Origin: UBA8337 sp038143435
GTDB lineage: Bacteria > Pseudomonadota > Alphaproteobacteria > RS24
NCBI GenBank assembly: GCA_038143435.1
Contig: JAYQLX010000004.1
Coordinates: forward strand, 186,001-250,000
Length of the DNA: 64,000 bases
Direction of reading: 5' to 3'
Part shown: in pieces, positions 46,300-55,929 of the stretch
Position numbering within the stretch: position 1 is the stretch's first letter
Layout of the letters: every line of letters starts with the position of its first letter
The notes under the pieces: model-generated
Seen by the model: the letters and a program-made list of their open reading frames with translations, nothing else
The model's database searches: none
Told to the model about the DNA's origin: nothing
Program-made: the position numbers and the translations under genes

Positions 46300-47664
46300 A
46301 TGAGTTGGACACCGAAAAGCTGGCGTGAGTTCCCGATTAAGCAGGTTCCCGCCTATGAAGATGCCCAGCAATTGGCCGAAGTGGAAGCGCGTCTGGCGAG
46401 CTTTCCGCCTTTGGTGTTTGCCGGTGAAGCGCGCAATCTGAAAGCGCAACTGGCCGAAGTTTGCGAAGGCCGCGCGTTTTTGCTGCAAGGCGGTGATTGC
46501 GCCGAAAGCTTTGCCGAACATCACGCCGATAATATTCGCGACACTTTCCGCGTCATGCTGCAAATGGCGGTGGTGCTGACCTTTGGTGCCAAGCTGCCGG
46601 TGAGTAAAGTCGGTCGTATGGCCGGACAATTCGCTAAGCCGCGCTCGGCCGATACGGAAACCATTGATGGTGTCGAACTGCCCAGCTATCGCGGCGACAT
46701 TATCAATGGCATTGAATTTGACGCTGCCTCGCGTGTCCCCGACCCGGAACGGCAAATCTCCGCTTACCGTCAGGCCGCTTCGACACTCAATCTGCTGCGC
46801 GCTTTCGCCAAAGGCGGCTATGCCGATTTGACCGAAGTGCATCGCTGGAATCAAGGCTTTGTGGCCGACAGCCCGCAAGGCGCGCGCTATGAGGAAATGG
46901 CCGGTCAGATTGACGAGGCTATGGCCTTTATGGCGGCATGCGGCGTTTCTTCTGCCACTTCGCCGCAAATGGGCATGGTCGATTTCTATACCAGCCATGA
47001 AGCCTTGCTGCTCGGTTATGAAGAAGCCCTGACGCGCCTCGACAGCACCAGTGGCGAGCATTACGACACCTCCGCGCATATGCTGTGGATCGGCGACCGC
47101 ACGCGCCAACCTGACGGCGCGCATGTTGAGTTTTTGTCAGGCGTGAAAAACCCGATTGGCCTGAAATGCGGCCCCTCGCTGGAGCCTGATGAGCTGATTA
47201 CCCTGCTCGACAAGCTGAACCCGGAAAATGAAGCCGGACGCATCACGCTGATTGCGCGCTTTGGCCATGACAATGTTGAAAACCACTTGCCGCCGCTTAT
47301 CCGCAAGGTCGAAAGCGAAGGCCGCAAAGTGGTGTGGTCTTGCGACCCGATGCATGGCAATACGATTAAGGCGTCAAACGGCTATAAAACCCGTCCGGTT
47401 GACCGTATCCTCACTGAAGTTCAGCGCTTCATGGGCGTGCATCAGGCTGAGGGCACCCATGCCGGTGGCATTCACTTTGAGATGACCGGCCAAAACGTCA
47501 CTGAATGTCTGGGCGGCGCGCAAGCCATTTCGGAAGAAGATTTGTCGAGCCGCTATCACACGCATTGCGACCCGCGCCTGAATGGCAGCCAAGCGCTGGA
47601 ATTGGCGTTTTTGATTGCTGAAGGGTTGGGGGAAAACCGCAACGAGATTGCGAAAAGCGCTTAA
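46300..47664 (+). CDS. aroG: 3-deoxy-7-phosphoheptulonate synthase, class II
   Basis: DAHP synthase is the first enzyme of the shikimate pathway. The 454-residue product belongs to the class II (plant/actinobacterial-like) family: W-rich N-terminus (MSWTPKSWREFPIKQVPAYE), LQGGDCAESFAEHHADNIRD, GRMAGQFAKPRSADTE, NPIGLKCGPS, HGNTIKASNGYKTRPVDRI and GGIHFEMTGQNVTECLGG with the metal ligands. The length is normal. It ends 3 nt before the stop of the acyltransferase gene (convergent). A 68-nt gap precedes it. GTGAGAG is a modest ribosome-binding site. Confidence 0.95.
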   Translation: MSWTPKSWREFPIKQVPAYEDAQQLAEVEARLASFPPLVFAGEARNLKAQLAEVCEGRAFLLQGGDCAESFAEHHADNIRDTFRVMLQMAVVLTFGAKLPVSKVGRMAGQFAKPRSADTETIDGVELPSYRGDIINGIEFDAASRVPDPERQISAYRQAASTLNLLRAFAKGGYADLTEVHRWNQGFVADSPQGARYEEMAGQIDEAMAFMAACGVSSATSPQMGMVDFYTSHEALLLGYEEALTRLDSTSGEHYDTSAHMLWIGDRTRQPDGAHVEFLSGVKNPIGLKCGPSLEPDELITLLDKLNPENEAGRITLIARFGHDNVENHLPPLIRKVESEGRKVVWSCDPMHGNTIKASNGYKTRPVDRILTEVQRFMGVHQAEGTHAGGIHFEMTGQNVTECLGGAQAISEEDLSSRYHTHCDPRLNGSQALELAFLIAEGLGENRNEIAKSA

Positions 47665-47667
47665 GCG

Positions 47668-48579
47668 CTACTTCCCGACCATTTTCTCGGCTTCCGCCTG
47701 CACGGCGTTGAGCGCGTCGGTGACGCGTTGGCATGCGGCTTCTATCGCCTTGTCATCGCCGTCTTCAATGTAAAGCGGATTGCCAAAGACCAGCGATCGG
47801 CTGGCGAAAGGCAGCGGTAGTTTCGATTTGTCCCATGTGCCGACAATCGGCAATTCGGGGCTGAAACTGGCGCCAATTGGCATAATCGCAGCGCCCGATT
47901 TGGCCGCCAGCTTGACCATGCCGGGGCCGGTTTCAAACACCGGGCCGGGCGGCACATCGGCAGTCGCCAGCACCATTTCGCCGTTTTTCAAATGTTTCAG
48001 CATGGCGCGAAAGGCTTGCATGCCGCGCTTTTTCGGATTGGTTTTCTTCTTCGCCGCCGCGCCCGTGCCGCTGCCTTGAATGGCCGCATAGCCGAATGGG
48101 CGAATGACATTGGCAATCATTGCACCATCGCGCGAGCGCGAAGTCAGCGCCGTGACCGGGCTGATAAACAAGCGCGACATGGGAATGGCCTGAAAATTGC
48201 GACCATGCCAGACCAGCAAAATAATCGGCTTACCTTCGGCTTGTAATTTGATGAACGGCCCATCACCCGCCACCAGCAAACTGCCCGTCACCTCACATAG
48301 GCGGATATAGCGATTGACCAGCCAACCCAATAGGCGCAGCGGCCAAGCAACATCTTCGGCGTGGAAACTATGCCCGACCACCGCCGCTGCATCTTTGCGC
48401 ACAAAACGCCCGCGCTCCCAATCAAAGCGCGGCAATTCAACATTTTTTACGTTAATATTGCGCGGATCGATTTTTAACAAATCGACTTTCGACAAGTCAA
48501 CATTACGCGCGCCTTCAACCACCTTCTGCGCAGCTTTTTTTGCGACCTTTTGCGCTCGTTCTGCTTGTCTGCGCACCAT
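47668..48579 (-). CDS. DUF374-type lysophospholipid acyltransferase with a pentad-repeat N-terminus
   Basis: DUF374 proteins are acyltransferase-fold enzymes of lipid or lipid A metabolism. The 303-residue product has LLVWHGRNFQAIPMS, TSRSRDGAMIANVIRPFGY and VLATADVPPGPVFETGPG in the right order. Residues 1-26 are very basic. Residues 27-56 form six consecutive five-residue units (VDLSK, VDLLK, IDPRN, INVKN, VELPR, FDWER) with V/I/F, then D/N/E, at the first two positions. This pentad pattern is not part of the catalytic fold. It is the last gene of the sahR operon and overlaps the gor stop by one base. Confidence 0.8.
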   Translation of the reverse strand: MVRRQAERAQKVAKKAAQKVVEGARNVDLSKVDLLKIDPRNINVKNVELPRFDWERGRFVRKDAAAVVGHSFHAEDVAWPLRLLGWLVNRYIRLCEVTGSLLVAGDGPFIKLQAEGKPIILLVWHGRNFQAIPMSRLFISPVTALTSRSRDGAMIANVIRPFGYAAIQGSGTGAAAKKKTNPKKRGMQAFRAMLKHLKNGEMVLATADVPPGPVFETGPGMVKLAAKSGAAIMPIGASFSPELPIVGTWDKSKLPLPFASRSLVFGNPLYIEDGDDKAIEAACQRVTDALNAVQAEAEKMVGK

Positions 48580-49936
48580 TATGCGGCCCCGCGCGGTTGC
48601 TTAAAGGTCACAAGCTCCTCGGCGGCTGTCGGATGCACCGCAATGGTGGCGTCAAATTGCGCTTTGGTCGCGCCCATTGTGATGGCGACGCCAAAGGCTT
48701 GAATCATCTCGCCGCTATCCGGCCCGACAATATGCAGGCCCAGCACTTTGTCATCGGCCTTATCGACTATCAGTTTCATCAGCGTCTTTTCGGGATTGCC
48801 CGAAAGCGTGTTTTTCATCGGCCGGAAGCTGGCCCCATAAACATCAATCTCATGCCCCGCTTCGCGCGCCGCTTCCTCGCCCAGCCCCACAGTGCCGATA
48901 GGCGGCTGCGAAAACACCGCCGTTGGAATAATGGAATGGTCAACCGCCAGCGGATTGTCGTTAAACACGGTTTCGGCAAAGGCCGCGCCTTCGCGAATGG
49001 CGACCGGCGTCAGCTCAGCGCGCGCCGTCACATCGCCGACTGCGTAAATGCTGTCTATATTTGTCTTGGAATAGGCATCGACCTTAATCTCTCCTTTTGC
49101 GCCCAGTTCAACACCGGCATTTTCAAGCCCCAGCCCGTCCGTCATCGGCACGCGCGCCCTGTCGCATACATCACCAAACCGGTGTCTTGCGTGCTGCCGT
49201 CTTGATAGGTGACGGTATAGCCATTATCCGTTTTGGCAATGGCGGCAATATCGCTTTCGGTTTTGATGGTCACGCCCTTCACCGCCATTTCAGCCGCCAA
49301 ATGGTCGCGCACTTCATTGTCAAAGCCGCGCAAAATTTGCGGCCCGCGATAAACCAGCGTGGTGTCCACGCCCAGCCCGTTAAAAATGCCGGCAAACTCC
49401 ACCGCAATATAGCCGCCACCAAAGACGATGATGTTTTGCGGCAGCACCTCAATATGGAACGCCTCATTTGAGCTGATGGCGTGTTCAACACCCTCAATTT
49501 GCGGCATGAAGGGCGTGCCGCCGACGGCCACCAAAATATATTTGGCAGTGATGTCGCGCCCGTCCAGCGTCACCGTGTGTGCGTCTTTCACAATGGCGCG
49601 ACCTTGCAGAATTTCAACACCGGAGGCTTCAAGGTTTTTGATATAAATACCGTTCAGTCGGTCAATCTCGGCATCTTTGTTTTTCACCAATGTCGGCCAA
49701 TCAAATTTGGCATCGGCCACCGTCCAACCGAAACCGGCCGCATCTTCAAATTCTTCAGCGAAATGGCTGGCATAGACAAAAAGCTTTTTCGGCACACAGC
49801 CGCGAATGACGCATGTCCCGCCGACGCGATATTCTTCCGCAACCGCCACTTTCGCGCCGGGGCCGGCGCTCATGCGCGCTGCGCGCACGCCGCCGCTGCC
49901 AGCGCCGATAACAAAAAGATCGCAGTCAAAGCTCAT
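48579..49936 (-). CDS. gor: Glutathione-disulfide reductase, frameshift near 49153
   Basis: Gor regenerates glutathione with NADPH. The FAD-binding N-terminus is GAGSGGVRAARMSA. The redox-active disulfide lies in GGTCVIRGCVPKKLFVYAS and the NADPH motif is VFGGGYIAVEFAG. The C-terminal interface domain carries the catalytic base (ATIAVHPTAAEELVTF). Around ATGR the frame breaks. A GC dinucleotide appears duplicated in a GCGCGC run (49150-49156), and removing two bases gives ATGRVPMTDGLGLENAGV and a 451-residue enzyme. Its start overlaps the rpiA stop (ATGA) and its stop overlaps the acyltransferase start. Confidence 0.92.
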
Positions 49937-50661
49937 AAATTGCCAACTTCCTCAAGCCCGTCCGTGCCGGCCAAAATCGCTGCCGTGGCATAACCCAGAA
50001 ACAGCCCATGCTCAACAAGGCCGGGCACATTTAGCAACGCTTGCGCCAATGCCTCGGGGTCGTTTATCGCCCCCAAAGCGCAATCATAGATATAGTGACC
50101 ACCATCGGTAATAAAAGGGGTATCCCCGCCGCGCAGCTTCACGGCACCGCTATGACCTGTCGCCTTTAACGCATCGGCAATCGCTGCCGCCGTCGCGCCA
50201 TGCGAAAACATATTGACCTCGACGGGTAAATCAAACGCTCCCAGAACCGCGACCTTTTTCGTGTCATCGGCAATGACAATCATCTTGTCTGACGCAGCGG
50301 CAACGATTTTCTCGCGCAGCAACGCACCACCACCGCCTTTTATCAGGCGCAGCGCGTCGTCCAATTCATCGGCACCATCTACCGTCATATCGAGGCGTTG
50401 CAACTCATCAAGCGGGGCCAATTTAATGTTCAGGCTTTCAGCTTGTTCGCGCGTTGCTTCAGAGGTCGGCACGCAAACAATATCGCTCAACCCGTCAGTC
50501 AGTTTTGCGCCCAACCCATCAACAAAAAAGCGCGCCGTTGAGCCGGTTCCAAGCCCCAACTTCATGCCGCTTTCGACAAATTCAAGCGCCCGCAAAGCGG
50601 CTTTTTGCTTCATCTGCTCAACCGGATTGTCGGGTTGTAAAATCTTGTCCTGCCAACTCAT
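49933..50661 (-). CDS. rpiA: Ribose-5-phosphate isomerase A
   Basis: RpiA interconverts ribose-5-phosphate and ribulose-5-phosphate. The start at 50661 (MSWQDKILQPDNPVEQMK) gives 242 residues. The motifs are KLGLGTGSTARFFVDGLG, TVDGADELDDALRLIKGGGG and LREKIVAAASDKMIVIADDTK, with the catalytic Asp and Lys regions intact. It overlaps the djlA-like gene upstream and gor downstream by 4 nt each (ATGA), so all three are coupled. Confidence 0.95.
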   Translation of the reverse strand: MSWQDKILQPDNPVEQMKQKAALRALEFVESGMKLGLGTGSTARFFVDGLGAKLTDGLSDIVCVPTSEATREQAESLNIKLAPLDELQRLDMTVDGADELDDALRLIKGGGGALLREKIVAAASDKMIVIADDTKKVAVLGAFDLPVEVNMFSHGATAAAIADALKATGHSGAVKLRGGDTPFITDGGHYIYDCALGAINDPEALAQALLNVPGLVEHGLFLGYATAAILAGTDGLEEVGNL

Positions 50662-51356
50662 AGCCCGCGCTCCTCTTTTATGGTTTCCCAAGCTTCATTG
50701 ATAGACGCCATGCGCGCCGTTGCAATATGCATCATTTCAGACGGCATGCCCCGCGCTTGCAATTGGTCGGGATGATTGTCACGCACCGCAGCAAGCCAGG
50801 CCTGCTTAACCGTCGCATCTTCTGCATGGCGACCGACACCCAACACGGTATAAGGGTCCACCACACTACCATCATGATGCGCCTGAATGCGTTTGAAATC
50901 ACTTTCATTAATTTCAAAAATTTCGGCAACAATCTCCAAAAATTGTTGCTCTGCCGGATGCAACACGCCATCGGCATAGGCAATGTAAAACAACACGTCC
51001 AGCACATCTTCCAGCACTTGCGGGCTGTCGGCATAAATGTCTTTTACTTGTCGGGCATAGCTGTCAAAACCGGTGACATCTTCCTGCGCCAGCCGGAAAA
51101 CCCGCTCCATATTTCTGAGCTCGCTTTCGGGCACGCGCATCATATCTTGCACCGCCTGCACTTCAATCGGCGACACATCGCCATCGGCGCGGGTCATTTT
51201 GGCGGCCAGTGAAATCATCGCAATGGTGAAAATGACTTGCCGGTCATTGACGCGGTCGAGCGCAAAGTGACCGGCCAGCCCGCCAACCAGCGCGCCTGGC
51301 ACACCGCCTATTGCATAGCCTGCCGCTATGCCTGCTATTTTGCCCCAGACTGACAT
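50658..51356 (-). CDS. DjlA-like protein: TerB domain plus C-terminal J domain
   Basis: The start at 51356 (MSVWGKIAGIAAG) gives 232 residues. Residues 1-32 are a glycine-rich hydrophobic segment (GIAAGYAIGGVPGALVGGLAG) that could insert in the membrane. A TerB-like acidic helical domain follows (KMTRADGDVSPIEVQAV, YIAYADGVLHPAEQQFL). The C-terminus is a J domain (about residues 170-232) with the HPD tripeptide in RDNHPDQLQARG that activates DnaK. The order matches DjlA co-chaperones. No strong ribosome-binding site precedes the ATG, so translation may depend on metH upstream, 23 nt away. Confidence 0.85.
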   Translation of the reverse strand: MSVWGKIAGIAAGYAIGGVPGALVGGLAGHFALDRVNDRQVIFTIAMISLAAKMTRADGDVSPIEVQAVQDMMRVPESELRNMERVFRLAQEDVTGFDSYARQVKDIYADSPQVLEDVLDVLFYIAYADGVLHPAEQQFLEIVAEIFEINESDFKRIQAHHDGSVVDPYTVLGVGRHAEDATVKQAWLAAVRDNHPDQLQARGMPSEMMHIATARMASINEAWETIKEERGL

Positions 51357-51379
51357 GGGGCTGAGTTTAGCGGATTCAT

Positions 51380-54300
51380 TTACGGCGTGTATGACAAAAT
51401 CGGCGACAGCCACTTTTCGCAAATTTTGACATCCATGCCTTTGCGCTTGGCGTAATCGGCCACTTGGTCACGGTCAATTTTGCCGACGCCGAAATAGCTG
51501 CTTTCAGGATGCGCGAAATACAGACCGGACACGGCCGCGCCGGGCCACATGGCAAAGCTCTCGGTCAAGGGAGATGCCCGCGCCGTTTTCTGGCATCGAG
51601 CAATTCGAACAAGGTCGCCTTTTCCGTATGGTCAGGCTGCGCCGGATAGCCCGGAGCCGGGCGAATACCCTTATATTGCTCGGCAATCAACGCATCATTA
51701 TCGAGCGCCTCGTCCGAGGCATAGCCCCAAAACTCGGTGCGCACGCGCTGGTGCATGCGTTCGGCGAAGGCTTCTGCCAAGCGGTCAGCCAGCGCTTTCG
51801 ACATAATGGATGAATAATCGTCGCCCGCTTCTTCAAAGCGCTTGGCAACATCGTCCTCACCATGACCCGTGGTGACGGCAAAGCCGCCAATATAATCAGC
51901 TCCTTCGGCGATAAAATCGGCCAGCGCATAATTTGCGCGCCCATTATTACGCTGCATTTGTTGGCGCAGCGTATGCAAACGCGTGCGCTCCGCACTGCGC
52001 GTTTCATCAGTGAAAACCACAATATCATCGCCATCGCGCGCGGCCGGCCAAAAGCCGATAACCGCTTTGGCGGTCAGCCATTTTTCATCAATCATTTGGT
52101 CGAGCATGGCTTGCGCGTCATTGAACAGATTGGTTGCCGCTTCGCCGACCACATCATCTGTTAAAATTGCCGGATAGCGCCCGTGCAAATCCCAGCTTTG
52201 GAAGAAGGGCGTCCAGTCAATATAGTCGCGCAATTCGGCCAAATCATAATCGTCAAAGATTTTCGTTCCGGTGAATTGCGGCTTGACGGGCTGGTGCTCT
52301 TCTTTGGGAGCCCACGCATTTTCGCGCGCCTCACCAATCGGCGTTCGCTTGTCTTCAGCCCGACCCCGCGCATGGGCTTCCGCCATCGCTTCATAATCGG
52401 CGCGAATTTCAGCCTTGTAATCGCCACTTTTTTCGTCCGACAAGAGATTGCTGGCAACGCCAACAGCGCGGCTGGCATCGGTCACATAAACGGTTTGACC
52501 TTGCGCATAATTCGGATTGATTTTTACTGCCGTATGCACTTTTGAGGTGGTCGCACCGCCAATCAGCAGCGGAATATCCAAGCCGCGCCGCTCCATTTCA
52601 GCTGCGACATGGCACATTTCATCAAGGCTCGGCGTAATCAGGCCACTGAGGCCGATAATATCGACCTGTTCTTCAACCGCTTTGTCGATAATGTCATTGG
52701 CCGGCACCATCACGCCCATATCAATGACATCGAAATTATTGCATTGCAGCACCACGCCGACGATATTTTTGCCAATATCGTGCACATCGCCTTTCACCGT
52801 CGCCATCAGCACCTTGCCTTTCGACAGGCTGGTCGCGCCCGAAGCGGCCTTTTCTTCTTCCATATAGGGTTCGAGATAAGCCACGGCGCGTTTCATCACG
52901 CGGGCCGACTTCACGACCTGCGGCAAAAACATTTTACCGGCCCCGAACAAATCGCCGACACGGTTCATGCCATCCATCAGCGGCCCTTCAATGACATTGA
53001 GCGGACGGTCAAAAGATTGCCGCGCTTCTTCCGTGTCTTCCTCAATGAAGTCGCCCAAACCATTGACCAGCGCATGCATCAGCCGCGCACCGACATCGCC
53101 TTCACGCCAGCTTAAATCAACTTCTTGTTGCGCGCCTTTTTGACCACGATATTGCTCGGCAATTTCCAGCAGGCGATCCGTGCCGTCAGCGCGGCGATTG
53201 AGCAGCACATCTTCAACGCCCTCTTTCAGCTTCGGCTCGATATCCTCATAAATCGCCAGCTGACCGGCATTGACAATGCCCATATCCATGCCGACGCCAA
53301 TGGCATGATAGAGAAACGCCGAATGCATGGCCTCGCGCACCGGCTCATTGCCGCGGAAAGAAAAGGAGATATTCGAGACACCCCCCGACACATGCGCGCC
53401 CGGCAATTCTTCGCGAATACGCTTTGTCGCCTCAATAAAGTCGACGGCATAATTATCATGCTCTTCAATGCCGGTGGCGACGGCGAAAATATTCGGGTCG
53501 AAAATAATATCTTCCGGCGGAAAACCGACCCGCTCGGTCAAAATCTTGTAAGAGCGCTGGCAAATTTCATATTTGCGTGCGGCCGTATCGGCCTGGCCGT
53601 CCTCGTCAAATGCCATGACAATCACCGCCGCGCCATAGCGCAGACACGCGCGCGCCTGTTCAAGAAACGGCGCTTCGCCCTCTTTCAATGAGATGGAATT
53701 GACGACGGGCTTGCCCTGCACGCATTTCAGACCGGCCTCGATGATTTCCCATTTCGAACTGTCAATCATCACCGGCACTTTGGCGATATCCGGCTCGGTC
53801 GCCGCCAGATTGAGGAAGCGCACCATCGCTGCCTCGCTGTCCAGCATGCCTTCATCCATATTAATGTCGATAATTTGCGCGCCGTTTTCGACCTGCTGGC
53901 GCGCAATATCCAGCGCCGTATCGAAGTCGCCTTCGGTAATCAGCTTACGGAATTTGGCCGAGCCGGTGACATTGGTGCGCTCGCCGACATTGATGAAAGG
54001 GATTTCATCGGTTTTGGTAAAAGGCTCCAATCCCGACAGGCGCATGAGCGGCGCAGCTTCGGGAATGGCGCGCGGGCTTTCTTTCGCTGCTGCCGTCGCA
54101 ATCGCCTCAATATGCTCAGGCGTGGTGCCGCAACAACCGCCCAGAATATTGACCAATCCGGCTTCGGCAAATTCACCGACAATCACCGCCATTTCATCGG
54201 CCAGCTGGTCATATTCGCCAAACTCATTGGGCAGACCGGCATTTGGATAAATGCAGACATTGGTATCGGCAATGCGGGCGATTTCGGCCACATAGGGACG

Positions 54301-55075
54301 CATTTCGTCAGCTCCGAGCGCGCAATTCAGGCCAACGGCAAAGGGCTTGGCGTGGCGCAGCGAGTTCCAAAACGCTTCCGTCGTTTGCCCCGACAGCGTG
54401 CGCCCGGATTTATCGGTAATCGTGCCTGAAATCATCAGCGGCAAAGTGATGCCGGTTTCCTCAAACACGTCTTGCACGGCGTGCACGGCCGCTTTCGCGT
54501 TGAGCGTGTCGAAAATCGTTTCGACCAAAATAATATCCGCCCCGCCCTCAATCAGACCGCGCGTGGCTTCGGCATAGGCTTCGCGCAATTCGTCATAAGT
54601 CACATTACGCATGCCCGGGTCATTAACATCAGGCGAAATCGAGCCGGTGCGATTGGTCGGCCCCAAGCGCACCCGCCACATAACGTGGGCGCGACGCATC
54701 GGCTTGCTCCATCGCATCGCAGGCTTGGCGCGCCAGCTTGGCGCCTTCCAAATTCAACTCATAGGCCAAATGCTCCATGTCATAATCAGCCTGCGCAATG
54801 GTGGTGGACGAAAATGTATTGGTCTCAACAATATCACTGCCCGCCGCGAGATAGGCCGTGTGAATGTCGCGAATAATATCCGGCTGGGTCAGCGACAGCA
54901 GATCATTATTCCCCGCAACATCAGCGTGATAATTGGCGAAACGATCACCGCGATAGGCCGCCTCATCCAGCTTATGACGCTGAATCATCGTGCCCATTGC
55001 ACCGTCAAGCATAAGAATGCGGTCAGCCGTCAGCCTGTCCAATTCTGCAATGCGTGTATTGCGTGTCCAACTCAT
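51380..55075 (-). CDS. metH: Cobalamin-dependent methionine synthase, three indels
   Basis: MetH transfers the methyl of 5-methyltetrahydrofolate to homocysteine through cobalamin. The start at 55075 (MSWTRNTRIAEL) has GAGGGA upstream. Domains in order are homocysteine-binding with zinc cysteines (LDGAMGTMIQ, ILGGCCGTTPEH), folate-binding (INVGERTNVTGSAKF), cobalamin-binding (DVHDIGKNIVGVVLQ) and the SAM-binding reactivation domain (ESFAMWPGAAVSGLYFAHPE). An extra C near 54662 breaks GALG|PTNRTG. Two more surplus bases near 51584 and 51567 break KR|AGISL|TESF. The middle frame between them encodes GAGISL, confirming two separate indels. Removing all three gives 1230 residues. It is 8 nt after metF. 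Confidence 0.94.
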
Positions 55076-55083
55076 AATATCCC

Positions 55084-55929
55084 TCAATATGCGGCGGCGC
55101 CGAGCTTCAAAATACGGCATACGGCAAACGTCAAATCGGCCTGGTTGAGCGTGTAGAAATGTAGGTTCTCAAAGCCTTCATCAATCAGTTTGCGGCATTG
55201 GTCAATCGCCACCGATGCGGCAATGTGCTTGCGCGTATCGGCATCTTCTTCAAGCCCCTCATAAGCGTCGGCCAGCCATTGCGGCACATGCGCACCGCAG
55301 GCCTCGGCCATGCGTTTGGCGCCGGCAAAATTGGTGGTCGGCATAATGCCCGCAATCACCGGAATGGCGATGCCCGCCGCCGCCAAACGGTCGCGAAAGC
55401 GCAAATGCGCCTCTGTGTCGAACACAAATTGTGTGATGGCGCGCGTTGCGCCCGCGTCAATCTTTGCTTTCAGCAAATCAATATCCGCGTCCAAAGACGC
55501 GCTTTCAGGATGCTTTTCAGGATAAGCGCTGACGGTGATGTCAAAGCCGCCGCGCTTGGCCAATGCCGCCACCAATGCCACTGAGCCGTCATAACCTTCC
55601 GCATGCGGCTGAAACGCGCCCATATCGGGCATATCACCGCGCAGCGCCACAATATGCTGCACACCGGCAGCGGCATAATCATCAACCACGCTATCAACAT
55701 CGGTTTTGGAAGCGGCAACGCAGGTCAGATGCGCCGCGGGTTTCAAATCGGTTTCATCAATAATGCGTTTGACGCATTGATGCGTGCGGTCACGCGTTGA
55801 GCCGCCCGCGCCATAGGTCACCGACACGAAATCGGGGCGCAAAGGCGCGAGGCGTCCAATGGCCTGCCATAGCTTTTCACCGGCCGCTTCTGATTTAGGC
55901 GGAAAAAATTCAAAACTGATTGAGGTCAT
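55084..55929 (-). CDS. metF: 5,10-methylenetetrahydrofolate reductase
   Basis: MetF supplies 5-methyltetrahydrofolate to MetH. The start at 55929 (MTSISFEFFPPKS) overlaps the sahR stop by one base. The 281-residue product has the FEFFPPKS N-terminus, SVTYGAGGSTRDRTH, HIVALRGDMPD and TRAITQFVFD, all typical of the FAD-dependent reductase. The TIM-barrel length is normal. Placement between sahR and metH makes one methionine-cycle cassette. Confidence 0.96.
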   Translation of the reverse strand: MTSISFEFFPPKSEAAGEKLWQAIGRLAPLRPDFVSVTYGAGGSTRDRTHQCVKRIIDETDLKPAAHLTCVAASKTDVDSVVDDYAAAGVQHIVALRGDMPDMGAFQPHAEGYDGSVALVAALAKRGGFDITVSAYPEKHPESASLDADIDLLKAKIDAGATRAITQFVFDTEAHLRFRDRLAAAGIAIPVIAGIMPTTNFAGAKRMAEACGAHVPQWLADAYEGLEEDADTRKHIAASVAIDQCRKLIDEGFENLHFYTLNQADLTFAVCRILKLGAAAY

